NCBI RefSeq assembly: GCF_019969725.1
Contig: NZ_JAHXYW010000003.1
Coordinates: 124,001 to 188,000, forward strand
Source of the DNA: Neobacillus bataviensis
GTDB lineage: Bacteria; Bacillota; Bacilli; Bacillales_B; DSM-18226
Direction of reading: 5' to 3'
DNA: 64,000 bases
Position numbers and translations under genes: made by a program. A model generated the notes under the pieces. The model saw only the letters and a program-made list of their open reading frames with translations. It was not told the DNA's origin and made no database searches. This document shows, piece by piece, positions 51,569 to 60,318 of this stretch. How positions within the stretch are numbered: position 1 is the first letter of the stretch; each line of letters begins with the position of its first letter.

Positions 51569-53125
51569 TTAGGCATTGTTCCCTGCCAGATAATCTTTCA
51601 AAGCGAATTGTAGTGTCCCTTTGAAATCCGCTACCTGGTCCAAATTTATGCCCAAATGAATTAACATCTTGACTATTTCTCCACGTAAACCGGTTACGAC
51701 CGTTTTACACCCCATCATCGCTATGCCATTAATAAGATTCATTAATGAACGAGCGACTTCGGACTCCATCTGAGCAACACCCGAAAAATCGATGATGAGT
51801 GTTTGGATATGTGAATTTCCTATCTCTGAAATGGCTTTGTCTTCAATTGTTGAAACACGGTAGCTATCAATCTGTCCGATTAGCGGTAAAATGCAAATAT
51901 TAGAAGAGATTGGGATGATCGGAACAGAGAGATTTTCTACTAATTTTCTTTGCGATTCTAGCAGTTCATCTTTATATTTTGTATAACTGATGAAAAAATA
52001 GTTTAGAAACTGATCAATCATTTGATTAATATTTTTTTCAAGCGTGAAGAATTCCTCTAAATCCGACATGGAATTGGTGCCTGCTTTGTAATTATAAAGG
52101 AAATCCCATAATGTTCTTCGAATGGCTTGAACCCACTCGAGCTTAAAAGCAATTGTTAAAGAATACCTTGACCATGCCACACCTTCCTGTTTGGCAAAGG
52201 AGATTAATTCATGCTCGCGTCCTTCAACAACAAACATGGCTAGTTTATGTGCATTATTTAAAAGATTGATATTACCCAATGTATGTATTTCTTCAATTTT
52301 ATCTCTCACATTAATAGCTTCATTTAATAAACAATTTTCAAATTTTGCTCGATTAGCGACAAAAAAATCCTTTAACGTACTACTTTCTTCCACATCAAGC
52401 TCCAACCTTTTCACACCTCTTTTTTGTAAGTTAAATTGTTTGGGCAATCGTATTGTAAAGGTTGTCCCCTTTTTTTCCTCGCTGTCAATATTGATTTTCC
52501 CTCCATGCTGATAGACCACAGAAAACACTTGAGTTAATCCCATACCTGTTCCGTGATCCTTTGTGGTATAAAAAGGAGTACCAAGTAATGACAATTTTTC
52601 TGTTGGGATTCCAACTCCGGAATCTTCAATACTGACTATAAGTTCATCATGAGCTGCAAAATGGCAGATCGTTAAGTTGCCCTTCCCCTCAATTGATTCA
52701 ATGGCATTTTTTATCAGATTGAAGAAAGCTTTTTTAAATTGATTCTTCTTCCCATAAATCGAATTGTCCGTGTCTTTAAATTGAGTGACTACTTGAATAT
52801 GGTATAATTTGTCTTGAAATAAATTAAGGATGGACTCAAGCTCTACTGCAAGGTGAAAAGATTGCTTTTCTTCTTCCTCCTGATCCGGCTTAGAAACTTG
52901 GAGAAGATTATTTAAAGTTGTTAAAGCATTATCCAATTCTGTTTGTGCAATATTGATATAATCTGGTTTGTTCTCATGTTCAAGGAGTTGTAAAAAACCC
53001 TTTACTGCCGTTAATGGATTTCGAACTTCATGGGCTATACCAGCAGCAATTTGTCCTACAGATGCTAGTTGGCTTAAATGATTCTTAGTATCTACCTGCT
53101 CTTGATACGTTTCATTCACAATCAC
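51569..53125 (-). CDS. Histidine kinase fused to an RsbR-like (globin-fold + STAS) module
   Basis: 518 residues, no membrane segment. Residues 15-235 are a complete cytoplasmic kinase: H-box GIAHEVRNPLTAVKGFLQLL (His32), N-box FFNLIKNAIESIEGKG, IEDSGVGIP and GTGMGLTQVF. From about 250 to 385 a helical domain resembles the globin-like sensor of RsbR proteins. Residues 395-518 are STAS: LIIDFSGVAQMESEVARSLM, CKTVVTGLRGEIVKMLIHLG. RsbRA's phospho-threonine in IDITGV is Ser here, and the second site (AQT in RsbRA) reads VKM. Stressosome proteins are normally phosphorylated by RsbT; here a His kinase is built in. GTG start. Confidence 0.85.
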   Translation of the reverse strand: MIVNETYQEQVDTKNHLSQLASVGQIAAGIAHEVRNPLTAVKGFLQLLEHENKPDYINIAQTELDNALTTLNNLLQVSKPDQEEEEKQSFHLAVELESILNLFQDKLYHIQVVTQFKDTDNSIYGKKNQFKKAFFNLIKNAIESIEGKGNLTICHFAAHDELIVSIEDSGVGIPTEKLSLLGTPFYTTKDHGTGMGLTQVFSVVYQHGGKINIDSEEKKGTTFTIRLPKQFNLQKRGVKRLELDVEESSTLKDFFVANRAKFENCLLNEAINVRDKIEEIHTLGNINLLNNAHKLAMFVVEGREHELISFAKQEGVAWSRYSLTIAFKLEWVQAIRRTLWDFLYNYKAGTNSMSDLEEFFTLEKNINQMIDQFLNYFFISYTKYKDELLESQRKLVENLSVPIIPISSNICILPLIGQIDSYRVSTIEDKAISEIGNSHIQTLIIDFSGVAQMESEVARSLMNLINGIAMMGCKTVVTGLRGEIVKMLIHLGINLDQVADFKGTLQFALKDYLAGNNA

Positions 53126-53311
53126 AATACCCTTTCTTTTATTACAAATTTTCTAATGCCTTAAAACAAATTGAATTATTTAGTATTTCTAAATAATTTT
53201 ACCAAAATATTCAGAAAATTAATAGGTTAAATTTTCCTAGTACTATATAAATTTTGAAAAAAGCATCCTTATTTAGGTAAAATAATTGTAATTAGTTATG
53301 GGGGGATGAGT

Positions 53312-53989
53312 ATGTGCGGCCGGTTCACATTAACAGCAAGTGTCGAGGAAATTATTGAAAGGTTTTTGATCGATTCTTTTTTAGAAGAAGAATTATTTTC
53401 GCCCAGCTATAATATTGCCCCCTCCCAGTCCGTCTTGGCGGTCATTAATGATGGAACTTCAAACCGAATGGGATTTTTAAAATGGGGGTTGATTCCACCC
53501 TGGGCAAAAGACATGTCCATTGCCAATAAAATGATTAATGCTCGAGCTGAAACCTTAGCTGAAAAGCCAAGTTTCAGAAATGCTTTTAAGAAGAAACGCT
53601 GTTTAATTATCGCCGATAGCTTTTATGAATGGAAGCGTCATGAAGATAAAACGAAGACCCCGATGCGAATTAAACTTAAATCTGAGGAATTGTTCGCGAT
53701 GGCAGGCCTTTGGGAGCAATGGAAATCACCAGAGGGTAAAGCTATTTTCTCCTGCTCTGTTATCACCACCACTCCCAATGATTTAATGGCAGATATTCAT
53801 GATCGGATGCCGGTGATTTTAAAGCCTGAGGATGAAAATACCTGGCTCAATCCCACTATTTCCGATCCTAACTTTTTAAATCAATTCCTAGTGCCGTTTG
53901 ATCAAAATCTTATGGAGGCGTATGAGGTTTCCTCACAAGTTAATTCTCCTAAAAATAACAGCATTGATCTTATACAAAAAATTTGTTAA
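53312..53989 (+). CDS. SRAP-family abasic-site DNA-protein crosslink protein (YedK/HMCES-like)
   Basis: 225 residues from the second ATG at 53312, because GGGGG spacing fits and because the family needs Cys2 at the processed N-terminus (MCGRFTL). Other conserved elements: NIAPSQSVLAV, WGLIPPWAKD, MINARAETLAEKPSFRNAF and FYEWKR, plus catalytic His in IHDRMPVIL. Cys2 links to abasic sites in single-stranded DNA. Ends before a terminator. Confidence 0.95.
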   Translation: MCGRFTLTASVEEIIERFLIDSFLEEELFSPSYNIAPSQSVLAVINDGTSNRMGFLKWGLIPPWAKDMSIANKMINARAETLAEKPSFRNAFKKKRCLIIADSFYEWKRHEDKTKTPMRIKLKSEELFAMAGLWEQWKSPEGKAIFSCSVITTTPNDLMADIHDRMPVILKPEDENTWLNPTISDPNFLNQFLVPFDQNLMEAYEVSSQVNSPKNNSIDLIQKIC

Positions 53990-54076
53990 AAATTTTTTTA
54001 AAAATGGACATGTTCACTACATGCAAGTCCATGCTTGTTCATATGATGTATTACCCATAAAAGTTTTCCTTCTTTG

Positions 54077-54105
54077 GAAAGTGGCTGCGCCACTTTCTTT
54101 TTTTT
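54077..54105 (+). terminator. Terminator of the SRAP gene
   Basis: GAAAGTGG / CCACTTTC with CTGCG loop and nine T. Confidence 0.9.
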
Positions 54106-54599
54106 TATAATTTCATGTGCAAAATGTACATCGGCCCCTGCCGGCCCATAGCTCGTATTCCTTCATCAATAAATCCGGATTTTTTATAGACATGCTGAGC
54201 GATGGTATTTATTTGGTTAACAGCAAGGATAATTTCATTTTTCCCTGGAAAATGCTCTTTCACGAATGCCGGCAATAATTCTAAAGAACTCTGAGCAATT
54301 CCTTTACCTTGAAAGGATGAATCCACTGAATAAGCTCTCAATAACAGAGCCTGCTTATTATCTGAATAATCCTTCACCCCATTCCAACCATGGAGGACGA
54401 AAAAACCTGCAATCTTATCTTTATAAAGAATCAATGTGGGAACACGCTCTTCATCATTTTCACATGCGCGAATGGCATCTATTGGATGTGCAGTGAATCT
54501 GGACTGTTCCTGAGACAAATAATAATTTTCCAACAAATGCAGATTCTCAGTTTGATAAAATTCTAAACGGGTTAACCCCTTCGAAATGGATTGTTCCAT
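54105..54599 (-). CDS. GNAT-family N-acetyltransferase
   Basis: 164 residues. Motif A: LLLRAYSVDSSFQGKGIAQSS; motif B: NTIAQHVYKKSGFIDEGIR; ends GRQGPMYILHMKL as in spermine/ribosomal-type GNATs. Its promoter region contains a 37-bp near-perfect palindrome. Substrate unknown. Confidence 0.85.
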   Translation of the reverse strand: MEQSISKGLTRLEFYQTENLHLLENYYLSQEQSRFTAHPIDAIRACENDEERVPTLILYKDKIAGFFVLHGWNGVKDYSDNKQALLLRAYSVDSSFQGKGIAQSSLELLPAFVKEHFPGKNEIILAVNQINTIAQHVYKKSGFIDEGIRAMGRQGPMYILHMKL

Positions 54600-54624
54600 C
54601 CCCTATTCCCCTCCTTAAAAAGCA

Positions 54625-54661
54625 TATCTTTCAATTTGATAGTATATCAAATTGAAAGATA
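54625..54661. promoter_or_regulatory. 37-bp palindrome upstream of the GNAT gene
   Basis: Perfect 17-bp arms, TATCTTTCAATTTGATA (54625-54641) and its complement (54645-54661), around GTA. Lies 26 bp upstream of the GNAT start codon at 54599; on the minus strand its centre reads TATACT, a possible -10. Dyad of this length suits an operator for a dimeric (MarR/MerR-type) regulator; no regulator gene is adjacent. No T-run follows, so it is not a terminator. Confidence 0.6.
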
Positions 54662-54691
54662 GATTGTTGTGATTTTGTAAAATAAATCAAA

Positions 54692-54717
54692 ATAGTCCGA
54701 ACTTTGTCCGGACTATA
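54692..54717 (-). terminator. Terminator of the cytochrome c gene
   Basis: ATAGTCCG / CGGACTAT with 9-nt loop and TTTTG tail on the minus strand. Confidence 0.75.
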
Positions 54718-54734
54718 CCACAACTTAAGTATCA

Positions 54735-55100
54735 TTATTTTTGATCCCATAAGTAACTTACTACAGCATCATATTCTTCTTTCGATAATGAAGCGGGGGC
54801 TGATTTTGGCATATTCTTTGAAACGAAAGCTTGTAGATCTTCCTTCGTTTTAAAATCAGCATGGATTCTGTTTGCATCCAGTACTTTTTGACCACCTGTA
54901 ATGTCGCCGGAACTATGGCAGGTTATACAGCTTTTTTGAAAAATTTCATCCCCTGCTAAAGCAGCCGCCGGCTTACTCTCTTCCTGTTTTACAGCTTCTT
55001 TCGCTGGTTCCTTCGCGCTATCGCTGTCATCTTTGCCGCAAGCGCTCATGATACCAATCAAAAGAATAAAAAAAATGGCAAACCCAAAAATCTTTTTCAA
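54735..55100 (-). CDS. Membrane-anchored c-type cytochrome (c-551/CccB-like lipoprotein)
   Basis: 121 residues. Lipoprotein signal MKKIFGFAIFFILLIGIMSAC (written here as 20 + Cys21; lipobox IMSAC), an acidic/Ala linker, then a class I cytochrome: haem-binding CITCH, and Met ligand in NMPKSAPASLSKEEYDAVVS. Acts outside the membrane, passing electrons from the bc complex to cytochrome oxidase. Confidence 0.93.
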   Translation of the reverse strand: MKKIFGFAIFFILLIGIMSACGKDDSDSAKEPAKEAVKQEESKPAAALAGDEIFQKSCITCHSSGDITGGQKVLDANRIHADFKTKEDLQAFVSKNMPKSAPASLSKEEYDAVVSYLWDQK

Positions 55101-55314
55101 GCCTCCACCTCTATTCTTATAGATTCTTAGAATTGCAAAAAAGCGGCAATTCCTAAATCCATATTATTGTAAAAGCTGTACAATTATTCCTATGCGTTTA
55201 GTAAAAAATGGACATAAATCTTACCGATGATACCGGGATGAAATGCCTATATTTTCCTTTGAAATGGGGATGTTAATATATGAAACCTAAACCAATGAAA
55301 ATGGAGATGAAAAT

Positions 55315-55512
55315 ATGACTGACAGCAAACCAGCTCACGAAGAAGCACCTCTAGAGGCTGCAGACCAAATTAATAGTTTGCATACTTACAGCTTGGCAGC
55401 TAAAGATGATTCTTTAAATACTACCGACCAAATCACTGCCAATACCCTTGCTGAACCCGCAAAAGCAGCAAATGATTCGGCGGAAAATATGGTGGAATCG
55501 AAAAACCAATAA
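55315..55512 (+). CDS. Small acidic hydrophilic protein, unknown
   Basis: 65 residues, ribosome site GGAGATG at 7 nt. Sequence rich in Ala, Asp, Glu, Asn, Thr: MTDSKPAHEEAPLEAADQIN ... TTDQITANTLAEPAKAANDS. Two weakly similar halves (AADQINSLHTYSLAAKDDS and TTDQITANTLAEPAKAAND). No hydrophobic or Cys content. Could be a minor spore or stress protein; not recognised. Confidence 0.55.
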   Translation: MTDSKPAHEEAPLEAADQINSLHTYSLAAKDDSLNTTDQITANTLAEPAKAANDSAENMVESKNQ

Positions 55513-55608
55513 GGTAAATTTAAAAATAAATCCTCACCTCCCCAAAAATGTCATATCCTCCAGAACTGAACATAAAATAGAATATACGTTCGTAGGGAGG
55601 CGAGGATT

Positions 55609-56007
55609 TTGGTTAAACAATCCTTGATTACAGGTGAGATGTTAGTCAGGTATTACGAACTCAATAAACAGAAAAAAGAAATCGAGCTCGAAATGAATGC
55701 ATTAAAAGAAGCTTTTCAAAGTTATTTTAATCATTTAGTTGGCATTGACCATAAAGGCGAAATCACCATTAGCGGCTATAAGCTGCAAAGGCAAATTCGG
55801 AAAACGGAAAAATATCATGAAGTGGAAACAATTAAAAGATTAGAAGAATTAAAGATGAATGACCTCATCCAAGTTGTGAAAAAACCGGATGATGTGAAAA
55901 TCAAAGCTGCTCTTAATCTAGGTTTTTTAAAAGCCGATCAGTTGGATGGGTGTATTATTACTACTAATACCCCTGCGATTTCTGTTAAGCCGTTAACACC
56001 AAAATAA
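55609..56007 (+). CDS. 132-residue protein with coiled-coil start, unknown
   Basis: TTG start at 55609, GGGAGG upstream. MVKQSLITGEMLVRYYELNK, coiled-coil KQKKEIELEMNALKEAFQSY, then GEITISGYKLQRQIRKTEKY, a helix and a beta-rich end. No known motif. The gene ends at a clean terminator, which supports it being real. Confidence 0.6.
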   Translation: MVKQSLITGEMLVRYYELNKQKKEIELEMNALKEAFQSYFNHLVGIDHKGEITISGYKLQRQIRKTEKYHEVETIKRLEELKMNDLIQVVKKPDDVKIKAALNLGFLKADQLDGCIITTNTPAISVKPLTPK

Positions 56008-56024
56008 ATTTTATCTCTAAAGAG

Positions 56025-56058
56025 GAACCTACATCTTTGATCTGTAGGTTCTTTTTTC
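56025..56058 (+). terminator. Terminator
   Basis: GAACCTACA / TGTAGGTTC with 9-nt loop and TTTTTT. Confidence 0.85.
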
Positions 56059-56149
56059 ATTGGTGTTAAATATTGGAGGATTTTCAAGAATGATGGAGAA
56101 ATACATATATGTAAACACTTACATACCTTTTGAAAGGGGTAATTAGGAA

Positions 56150-57040
56150 ATGGCAAGTCAAGAAAGTTTGTTAGTTCGGCAATATTTAAAGTCTTTTTCG
56201 TCCAACCAATCGGCAGAATTTAATCTTGAAGCAGCTAGAAATGGATTGGAGGCTTTATCTGGTTTAACACCGGTTGCATCCGATATTAGCGTAGAAAAAA
56301 CAGAAATCGAAGGAATTCCGGCGGAATGGGTAGTGGCTCCAAATGCTGCTCTTGATCGTGTATTCCTTTACCTTCATGGCGGCGCCTACATCATGGGAAG
56401 CTGTAACACTCATCGTTTTTTAGCTTCTAAGCTTTCAAGGTCTACTGCTGCTCGTGTTTTAGTCCCAGAATATCGACTTGCACCAGAAAATCCTTTCCCA
56501 GCAGCGGTTGAGGATGCGGTTAAAGTGTATCGCTCTTTAATTTCTTCTGGTATTTCACCCGAACAAATCGTCATTGGCGGAGATTCAGCTGGCGGCGGTC
56601 TAACCTTATCAACACTGTTAACGTTAAAGGCCGAGGGAGATAAATTGCCAGCCTTGGCTGTTCTTCTGTCACCTTGGACTGATTTGGAAGGTACTGGAGA
56701 ATCCATGGATACTCGTGCAGCTGTTGACCCTTGGCTATCTCCTAATTCATCACGTGTAGTCCCGGCTTTATATATCGGTGATTTGGATCGTCGTCACCCA
56801 CTTGTTTCACCAATTTATGCTGATTTATCTGGTCTGCCTCAAATGCTGGTCCATGTCGGAAATGATGAAATCCTATTAAGCGATTCGGCCCGCCTTGTTG
56901 ACCGTGCCCGTGCTGCGGGAGTCGAAGTCAACTTTAAAGTTTGGGATGATATGTGGCATGTCTTCCAAACCTTCCAAATTCCTGAAGGCCAGCAATCGAT
57001 CGATGAAATCGGCGAATTTGTTGTTAATCAATTGGGCTAG
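56150..57040 (+). CDS. Alpha/beta hydrolase, hormone-sensitive-lipase family esterase
   Basis: 296 residues. Oxyanion HGGAYIMGS, nucleophile elbow [12 protein letters not shown] (Ser), acid Asp in [11 protein letters not shown] and His in [11 protein letters not shown]. Cap domain is the short N-terminal 50 residues. Hydrolyses short-chain esters; not secreted. Ribosome site AAAGGGG before the ATG at 56150. Confidence 0.92.
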   Translation: MASQESLLVRQYLKSFSSNQSAEFNLEAARNGLEALSGLTPVASDISVEKTEIEGIPAEWVVAPNAALDRVFLYLHGGAYIMGSCNTHRFLASKLSRSTAARVLVPEYRLAPENPFPAAVEDAVKVYRSLISSGISPEQIVIGGDSAGGGLTLSTLLTLKAEGDKLPALAVLLSPWTDLEGTGESMDTRAAVDPWLSPNSSRVVPALYIGDLDRRHPLVSPIYADLSGLPQMLVHVGNDEILLSDSARLVDRARAAGVEVNFKVWDDMWHVFQTFQIPEGQQSIDEIGEFVVNQLG

Positions 57041-57129
57041 TTTTAAATGGAACGCTTGGACTTATTCCGAAGCGTTCTATTTTTTTGTCGTATAAGTTGT
57101 AAGCTAAGTATTAGATCTTAAGTTGAATT

Positions 57130-57470
57130 TCCAGTTAATATCCAGAAAATGTCGTAAATTTTTAAAAATAAGTAGTAATTACGGGAATATAGGTCGTAAA
57201 TTGCTAAAAATACGTCATAAGTTTTGGAGGTTCGAAAGGATTTCCAGTTATTATCCAGAAAGTGTCGTGAATTTTAAAAAAATAAGTATTAATTAAGGGA
57301 ATATAGGTTGTAAGTTGCTAAAAATACGTCATAAGTTTTGGAGGTTCGAAAGGATTTCCAGCTATTATCCAGCAAGTGTCGTAAATTTTAAAAAATAAGT
57401 AGTAATTGCGGAAATATAGGTCGTAAATTGCAAAAAATACGTCATAAGTTTTGGAGGTTCGAAAGGATTC
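57130..57470. repeat. 113-bp tandem repeat array II
   Basis: Three copies of the same 113-bp unit as at 6.6-7.0 kb. Boxes GTCGTAAAT/GTAGTAATT/GTCGTAAAT/GTCATAAGT start at 57151, 57172, 57193, 57214; 57264, 57286, 57307, 57328; and 57378, 57399, 57420, 57441: 21-bp steps (one of 22) and 50 bp between groups. The spacer carries TTTCCAGTTATTATCCAG. Here the copies resemble one another more closely than in array I. No coding frame. Between the esterase and a decayed MarR-GNAT gene. Confidence 0.9.
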
Positions 57471-57479
57471 CATAAAAAA

Positions 57480-57510
57480 AGAAAAGCCCTTAGAAAACTA
57501 AGGTTTTTCT
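57480..57510 (-). terminator. Terminator of the decayed GNAT gene
   Basis: AGAAAAACCTTAG / CTAAGGGCTTTTCT-type stem at 57480-57510 on the minus strand with an AAAA loop; T-rich tail. Confidence 0.6.
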
Positions 57511-57857
57511 CTACAATTCTAGCTCCCAAGTTTCACCGACTAATCATGACCCAAAATGTGATGATTCTCTTCAGCGACCAGTTTAAAACCCTGCGTCTGA
57601 TAGATATGTCTAGCCTCGATTAAAATACTATTGGTCCATAAAACCATTTTTTTATAGCCAACTTGCTTAGAAAATTGAATACATTCCTTTACAAGCCGGG
57701 TACCGAGACCCAACTCTCTGGCCTCAGGGTCTACTAAAAGCAACCTTAGTTTGGAGATAGAATTGCCACCATCCAAATTGCCACCATCTACGACAAAAAC
57801 GGATCCAACCACTTCTCCGTTCATTTCCGCAATCCAGCAGCGTTCTTTAATCCCTTT
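57511..57857 (-). pseudogene. Decayed MarR-GNAT acetyltransferase, C-terminal half
   Basis: The minus strand from 57857 reads KGIKERCWIAEMNGEVVGSV, then KLRLLLVDPEARELGLGTRL, YKKMVLWTNSILIEARHIYQ and GFKLVAEENHHILGHD, which is the acetyltransferase half of MarR-GNAT proteins. It is cut at the 5' end by stop codons (TGA at 57858-57860). A TAG follows LGHD at 57540. If one base is inserted there, the frame continues VGETWELEL to a TAG at 57511, matching the usual C-terminus, so a 1-nt deletion has occurred. A MarR half is not found upstream. Confidence 0.8.
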
Positions 57858-57970
57858 TCACCTATTCTACCAGAACCACACAGAGTGCCCGACTTCTTCG
57901 ATTTTTCCTACTCATGGGCACCAGCGAGTAACAAAATCCAGTTTCATAAGAGGAGGAATATACCAGAAAT

Positions 57971-57999
57971 AAAAAACAGACCCATCAATAGGGTCTGCA
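57971..57999 (-). terminator. YebC-gene terminator
   Basis: CAGACCC / GGGTCTG with ATCAATA loop and T-run on the minus strand, just after the stop codon. Confidence 0.8.
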
Positions 58000-58007
58000 A
58001 TTAAAGC

Positions 58008-58727
58008 TTATTCATCTAAATCAACATTATGATACACTTGCTGCACATCATCTAAATCTTCTAAAGCATCGATCATTTTTTCAAATTTTGCTTGTCCGTC
58101 CTCTGGCAGGGTAACGTCGTTTTGCGCAAGCATAGTTAATTCTGCAACCGTAAAATCAGTGATTCCCGCACTTCTGAATGCTTCTTGAACCGCATGGAAC
58201 TGTTCAGGCTCAGCATATACGATGACTTGATCCTCTTCTTCGATGATGTCGCGCACATCTAAATCAGCTTCCATTAATAGCTCAAGTACTTCTTCTTCTG
58301 TCTTACCTTCCACACCAATAACAGCAGTAGCATCAAACATATAGGCTACAGAACCGCTGACACCCATGTTTCCGCCGTTTTTACCGAATGCCGCACGAAC
58401 GTCTGAAGCGGTACGATTTACGTTATTTGTTAATGCATCGACGATCACCATGGAACCGTTTGGACCAAAGCCTTCATAACGAAGTTCGGTATAGCTCTCT
58501 TCTGAACCGCCTTTTGCTTTATCAATCGCACGGTCAATAATATGTTTTGGTACATTGTATGTTTTGGCACGTTCAAGGACAAATCGTAAAGCTTGATTGG
58601 ATTCTGGATTTGGTTCACCTTGTTTTGCTGCTACATAAATTTCAACACCAAACTTTGCATAAATACGACTCGTATTTGCGTCCTTTGATGCTTTCTTTTC
58701 TTTAATATTGTTCCATTTACGACCCAT
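58008..58727 (-). CDS. YebC/PmpR/TACO1-family protein
   Basis: 239 residues from the ATG at 58727 (GAGAGTG at 6 nt; three extra codons rejected). Family start [20 protein letters not shown] (usual MAGHSKW..IKHRK), then [51 protein letters not shown] and [15 protein letters not shown]. Members act as DNA-binding regulators or, as TACO1, translation aids at polyproline stretches. This variant looks like B. subtilis YeeN rather than YrbC. Confidence 0.93.
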   Translation of the reverse strand: MGRKWNNIKEKKASKDANTSRIYAKFGVEIYVAAKQGEPNPESNQALRFVLERAKTYNVPKHIIDRAIDKAKGGSEESYTELRYEGFGPNGSMVIVDALTNNVNRTASDVRAAFGKNGGNMGVSGSVAYMFDATAVIGVEGKTEEEVLELLMEADLDVRDIIEEEDQVIVYAEPEQFHAVQEAFRSAGITDFTVAELTMLAQNDVTLPEDGQAKFEKMIDALEDLDDVQQVYHNVDLDE

Positions 58728-58882
58728 TTTGAACACTCTCTTTCTTCTTGATTCAATGCCTATTCTATTGCCTATAAATCAATAAATTATACATGCTCCA
58801 CTTGCACAGATATTATTATACAGTAAATAGGCCATTTGTTAAGTGATAAATATTTAAAAAAATAAAGGGTTGCCTATACAAA

Positions 58883-59080
58883 TCATAGAAAAATATTGTA
58901 CACCCAATTGACACTCATTAAGGTAAACCCAAGAGAGATGTTTATCCAGCCTAAAACCTTCGATGCTTTTTGTTCTTTTTCTAGATTTGCATTCTTATAT
59001 GCTTTAACATCCGTCAACAGAATTAAAGCGCCTGCGACGTAAAGTAAAGTGACCACATATCCTAAGTAACCAATATTCAA
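58883..59080 (-). CDS. Small two-helix membrane protein of the germination operon (CLC_0170-like)
   Basis: 65 residues: YLGYVVTLLYVAGALILLTD, a charged linker KNANLEKEQKAS and LGWINISLGFTLMSVNWVYN. Proteins of this kind follow germinant receptor genes (GerD/GerAD-like small subunits). Immediately downstream (24 bp) of the GerC gene and so in the operon; role unproven. Confidence 0.72.
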   Translation of the reverse strand: MNIGYLGYVVTLLYVAGALILLTDVKAYKNANLEKEQKASKVLGWINISLGFTLMSVNWVYNIFL

Positions 59081-59103
59081 AATTCAACTTCCTTTCTCTC
59101 TGC

Positions 59104-60318
59104 CTATTTTGCTTTCATACCAACTCGATGAATGTTTGTTTCTACATGAACATCAAAGGTTAAATCTTTATAAAACCTATCCCAATTTTCTTTTGTTTTA
59201 ATTTTTCTATTCCAATAACTCGGTAGTTTTGCTCGAAAATGCTCCCCAAAACCAAAGATATCTGATTTAGTTTTTTGTGTTTTTTTAATTAAATCCCGGA
59301 TGGATTTAGCGGTGTCTTTTGATGCCTGCTTATCGATATCTCTAATCATCTTAGATTTTAATAAGGAAATGGTTGGACTATACTTTTCATCAATTTCGCT
59401 CTCGTATCTAACCTTAATATCAACATGGGGGTTGCCGTCTTTTATTCTAACCTTAATTTTGGTATTTCTGGAAACAGCCCTTACCAATACCATTTCTTCC
59501 TTTCCTGGTATTTTTGTAAAAGCTCCATACCCGCCTTTTTTTATTCCAATGATAGACATATAAACTCCTATTTCCGAAGGGCTTGTCTTGCCGACCATGC
59601 GATCGCCATGAAAATATGCGAAGCCGTTTAATTGAATATTTGATCCTTTTTTGAGTGCTAAGTAAGGTAGGATTGGATCCTGACCTTTACTTGAAAGAAT
59701 GGCCCAAAATAGTCCAATAAAACTTGGGGGGAATTTTCCAAGAGCTGTAAGATTATCAACCATGTCAGCCAAATAAAGTGATGGAACGCGTTCAAGTTCT
59801 GGAGACAATTTCATATATTTGGCTGCTGGTTCTTTTGAAACCACTAGCGAAGCCGTTCTACGTATTTCTGGATTGCGCTTAAGGAAATCATTAAACCGCT
59901 GTGTGCCTCTTTTCGCAACCTTTTCATTTAAAACGATTATCCGTAAATGTCCAAGAAATAATTTATCCGCTAAATCTTGCTGAAGATTAAGAATAGCATC
60001 ATCTAATGTATGACCAACCACTTCCATGACTAATACGGGCTTTTCAGCACCGCCTGTTTGTACTGGACCTAATGGTATCCGGCCAGGGATGGCAATTTGT
60101 GCAGTTAATTTAATCATTTGTTCGCTTGGAATTGGAAATTGATTCTTTAAATGGGAAATTTCATCTTCTTTTGGCGCCTTCGAATCAACAACGTCAATAC
60201 CTATCGCCAATACAGTTGCGCGCTGCTCAATTTCTTGACTGTCCCAGCACCCTGATAGTAAAGGGAAAAGAAGGAAAAAAAGAATAATCAGCTGAAGCTT
60301 ACAATTGTTGTGAAACAC
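59104..60318 (-). CDS. Germinant receptor C subunit (GerAC/GerKC type lipoprotein)
   Basis: 404 residues. Lipoprotein signal with LFPLLSGC (Cys24) then WDSQEIEQRATVLAIGID, the Ger(x)C hallmark. Conserved LGHLRIIVLNEKVAKRG, IRRTASLVVSKEP, ERVPSLYLADMV and C-terminal EHFRAKLPSYWNRK. Anchored in the spore inner membrane and required for receptor function. Overlaps the B-subunit gene by 20 bp. Confidence 0.95.
   Translation of the reverse strand: MFHNNCKLQLIILFFLLFPLLSGCWDSQEIEQRATVLAIGIDVVDSKAPKEDEISHLKNQFPIPSEQMIKLTAQIAIPGRIPLGPVQTGGAEKPVLVMEVVGHTLDDAILNLQQDLADKLFLGHLRIIVLNEKVAKRGTQRFNDFLKRNPEIRRTASLVVSKEPAAKYMKLSPELERVPSLYLADMVDNLTALGKFPPSFIGLFWAILSSKGQDPILPYLALKKGSNIQLNGFAYFHGDRMVGKTSPSEIGVYMSIIGIKKGGYGAFTKIPGKEEMVLVRAVSRNTKIKVRIKDGNPHVDIKVRYESEIDEKYSPTISLLKSKMIRDIDKQASKDTAKSIRDLIKKTQKTKSDIFGFGEHFRAKLPSYWNRKIKTKENWDRFYKDLTFDVHVETNIHRVGMKAK

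Noticed and set aside
55125..55156. Hairpin GAATTGC/GCAATTC between cytochrome c and the 65-residue gene
   Set aside because: Short arms with a bulge and no T-run; function cannot be supported.
57130..57470. CRISPR array or coding tandem repeat
   Set aside because: Same non-coding 113-bp unit, not a multiple of three; all frames have stops.
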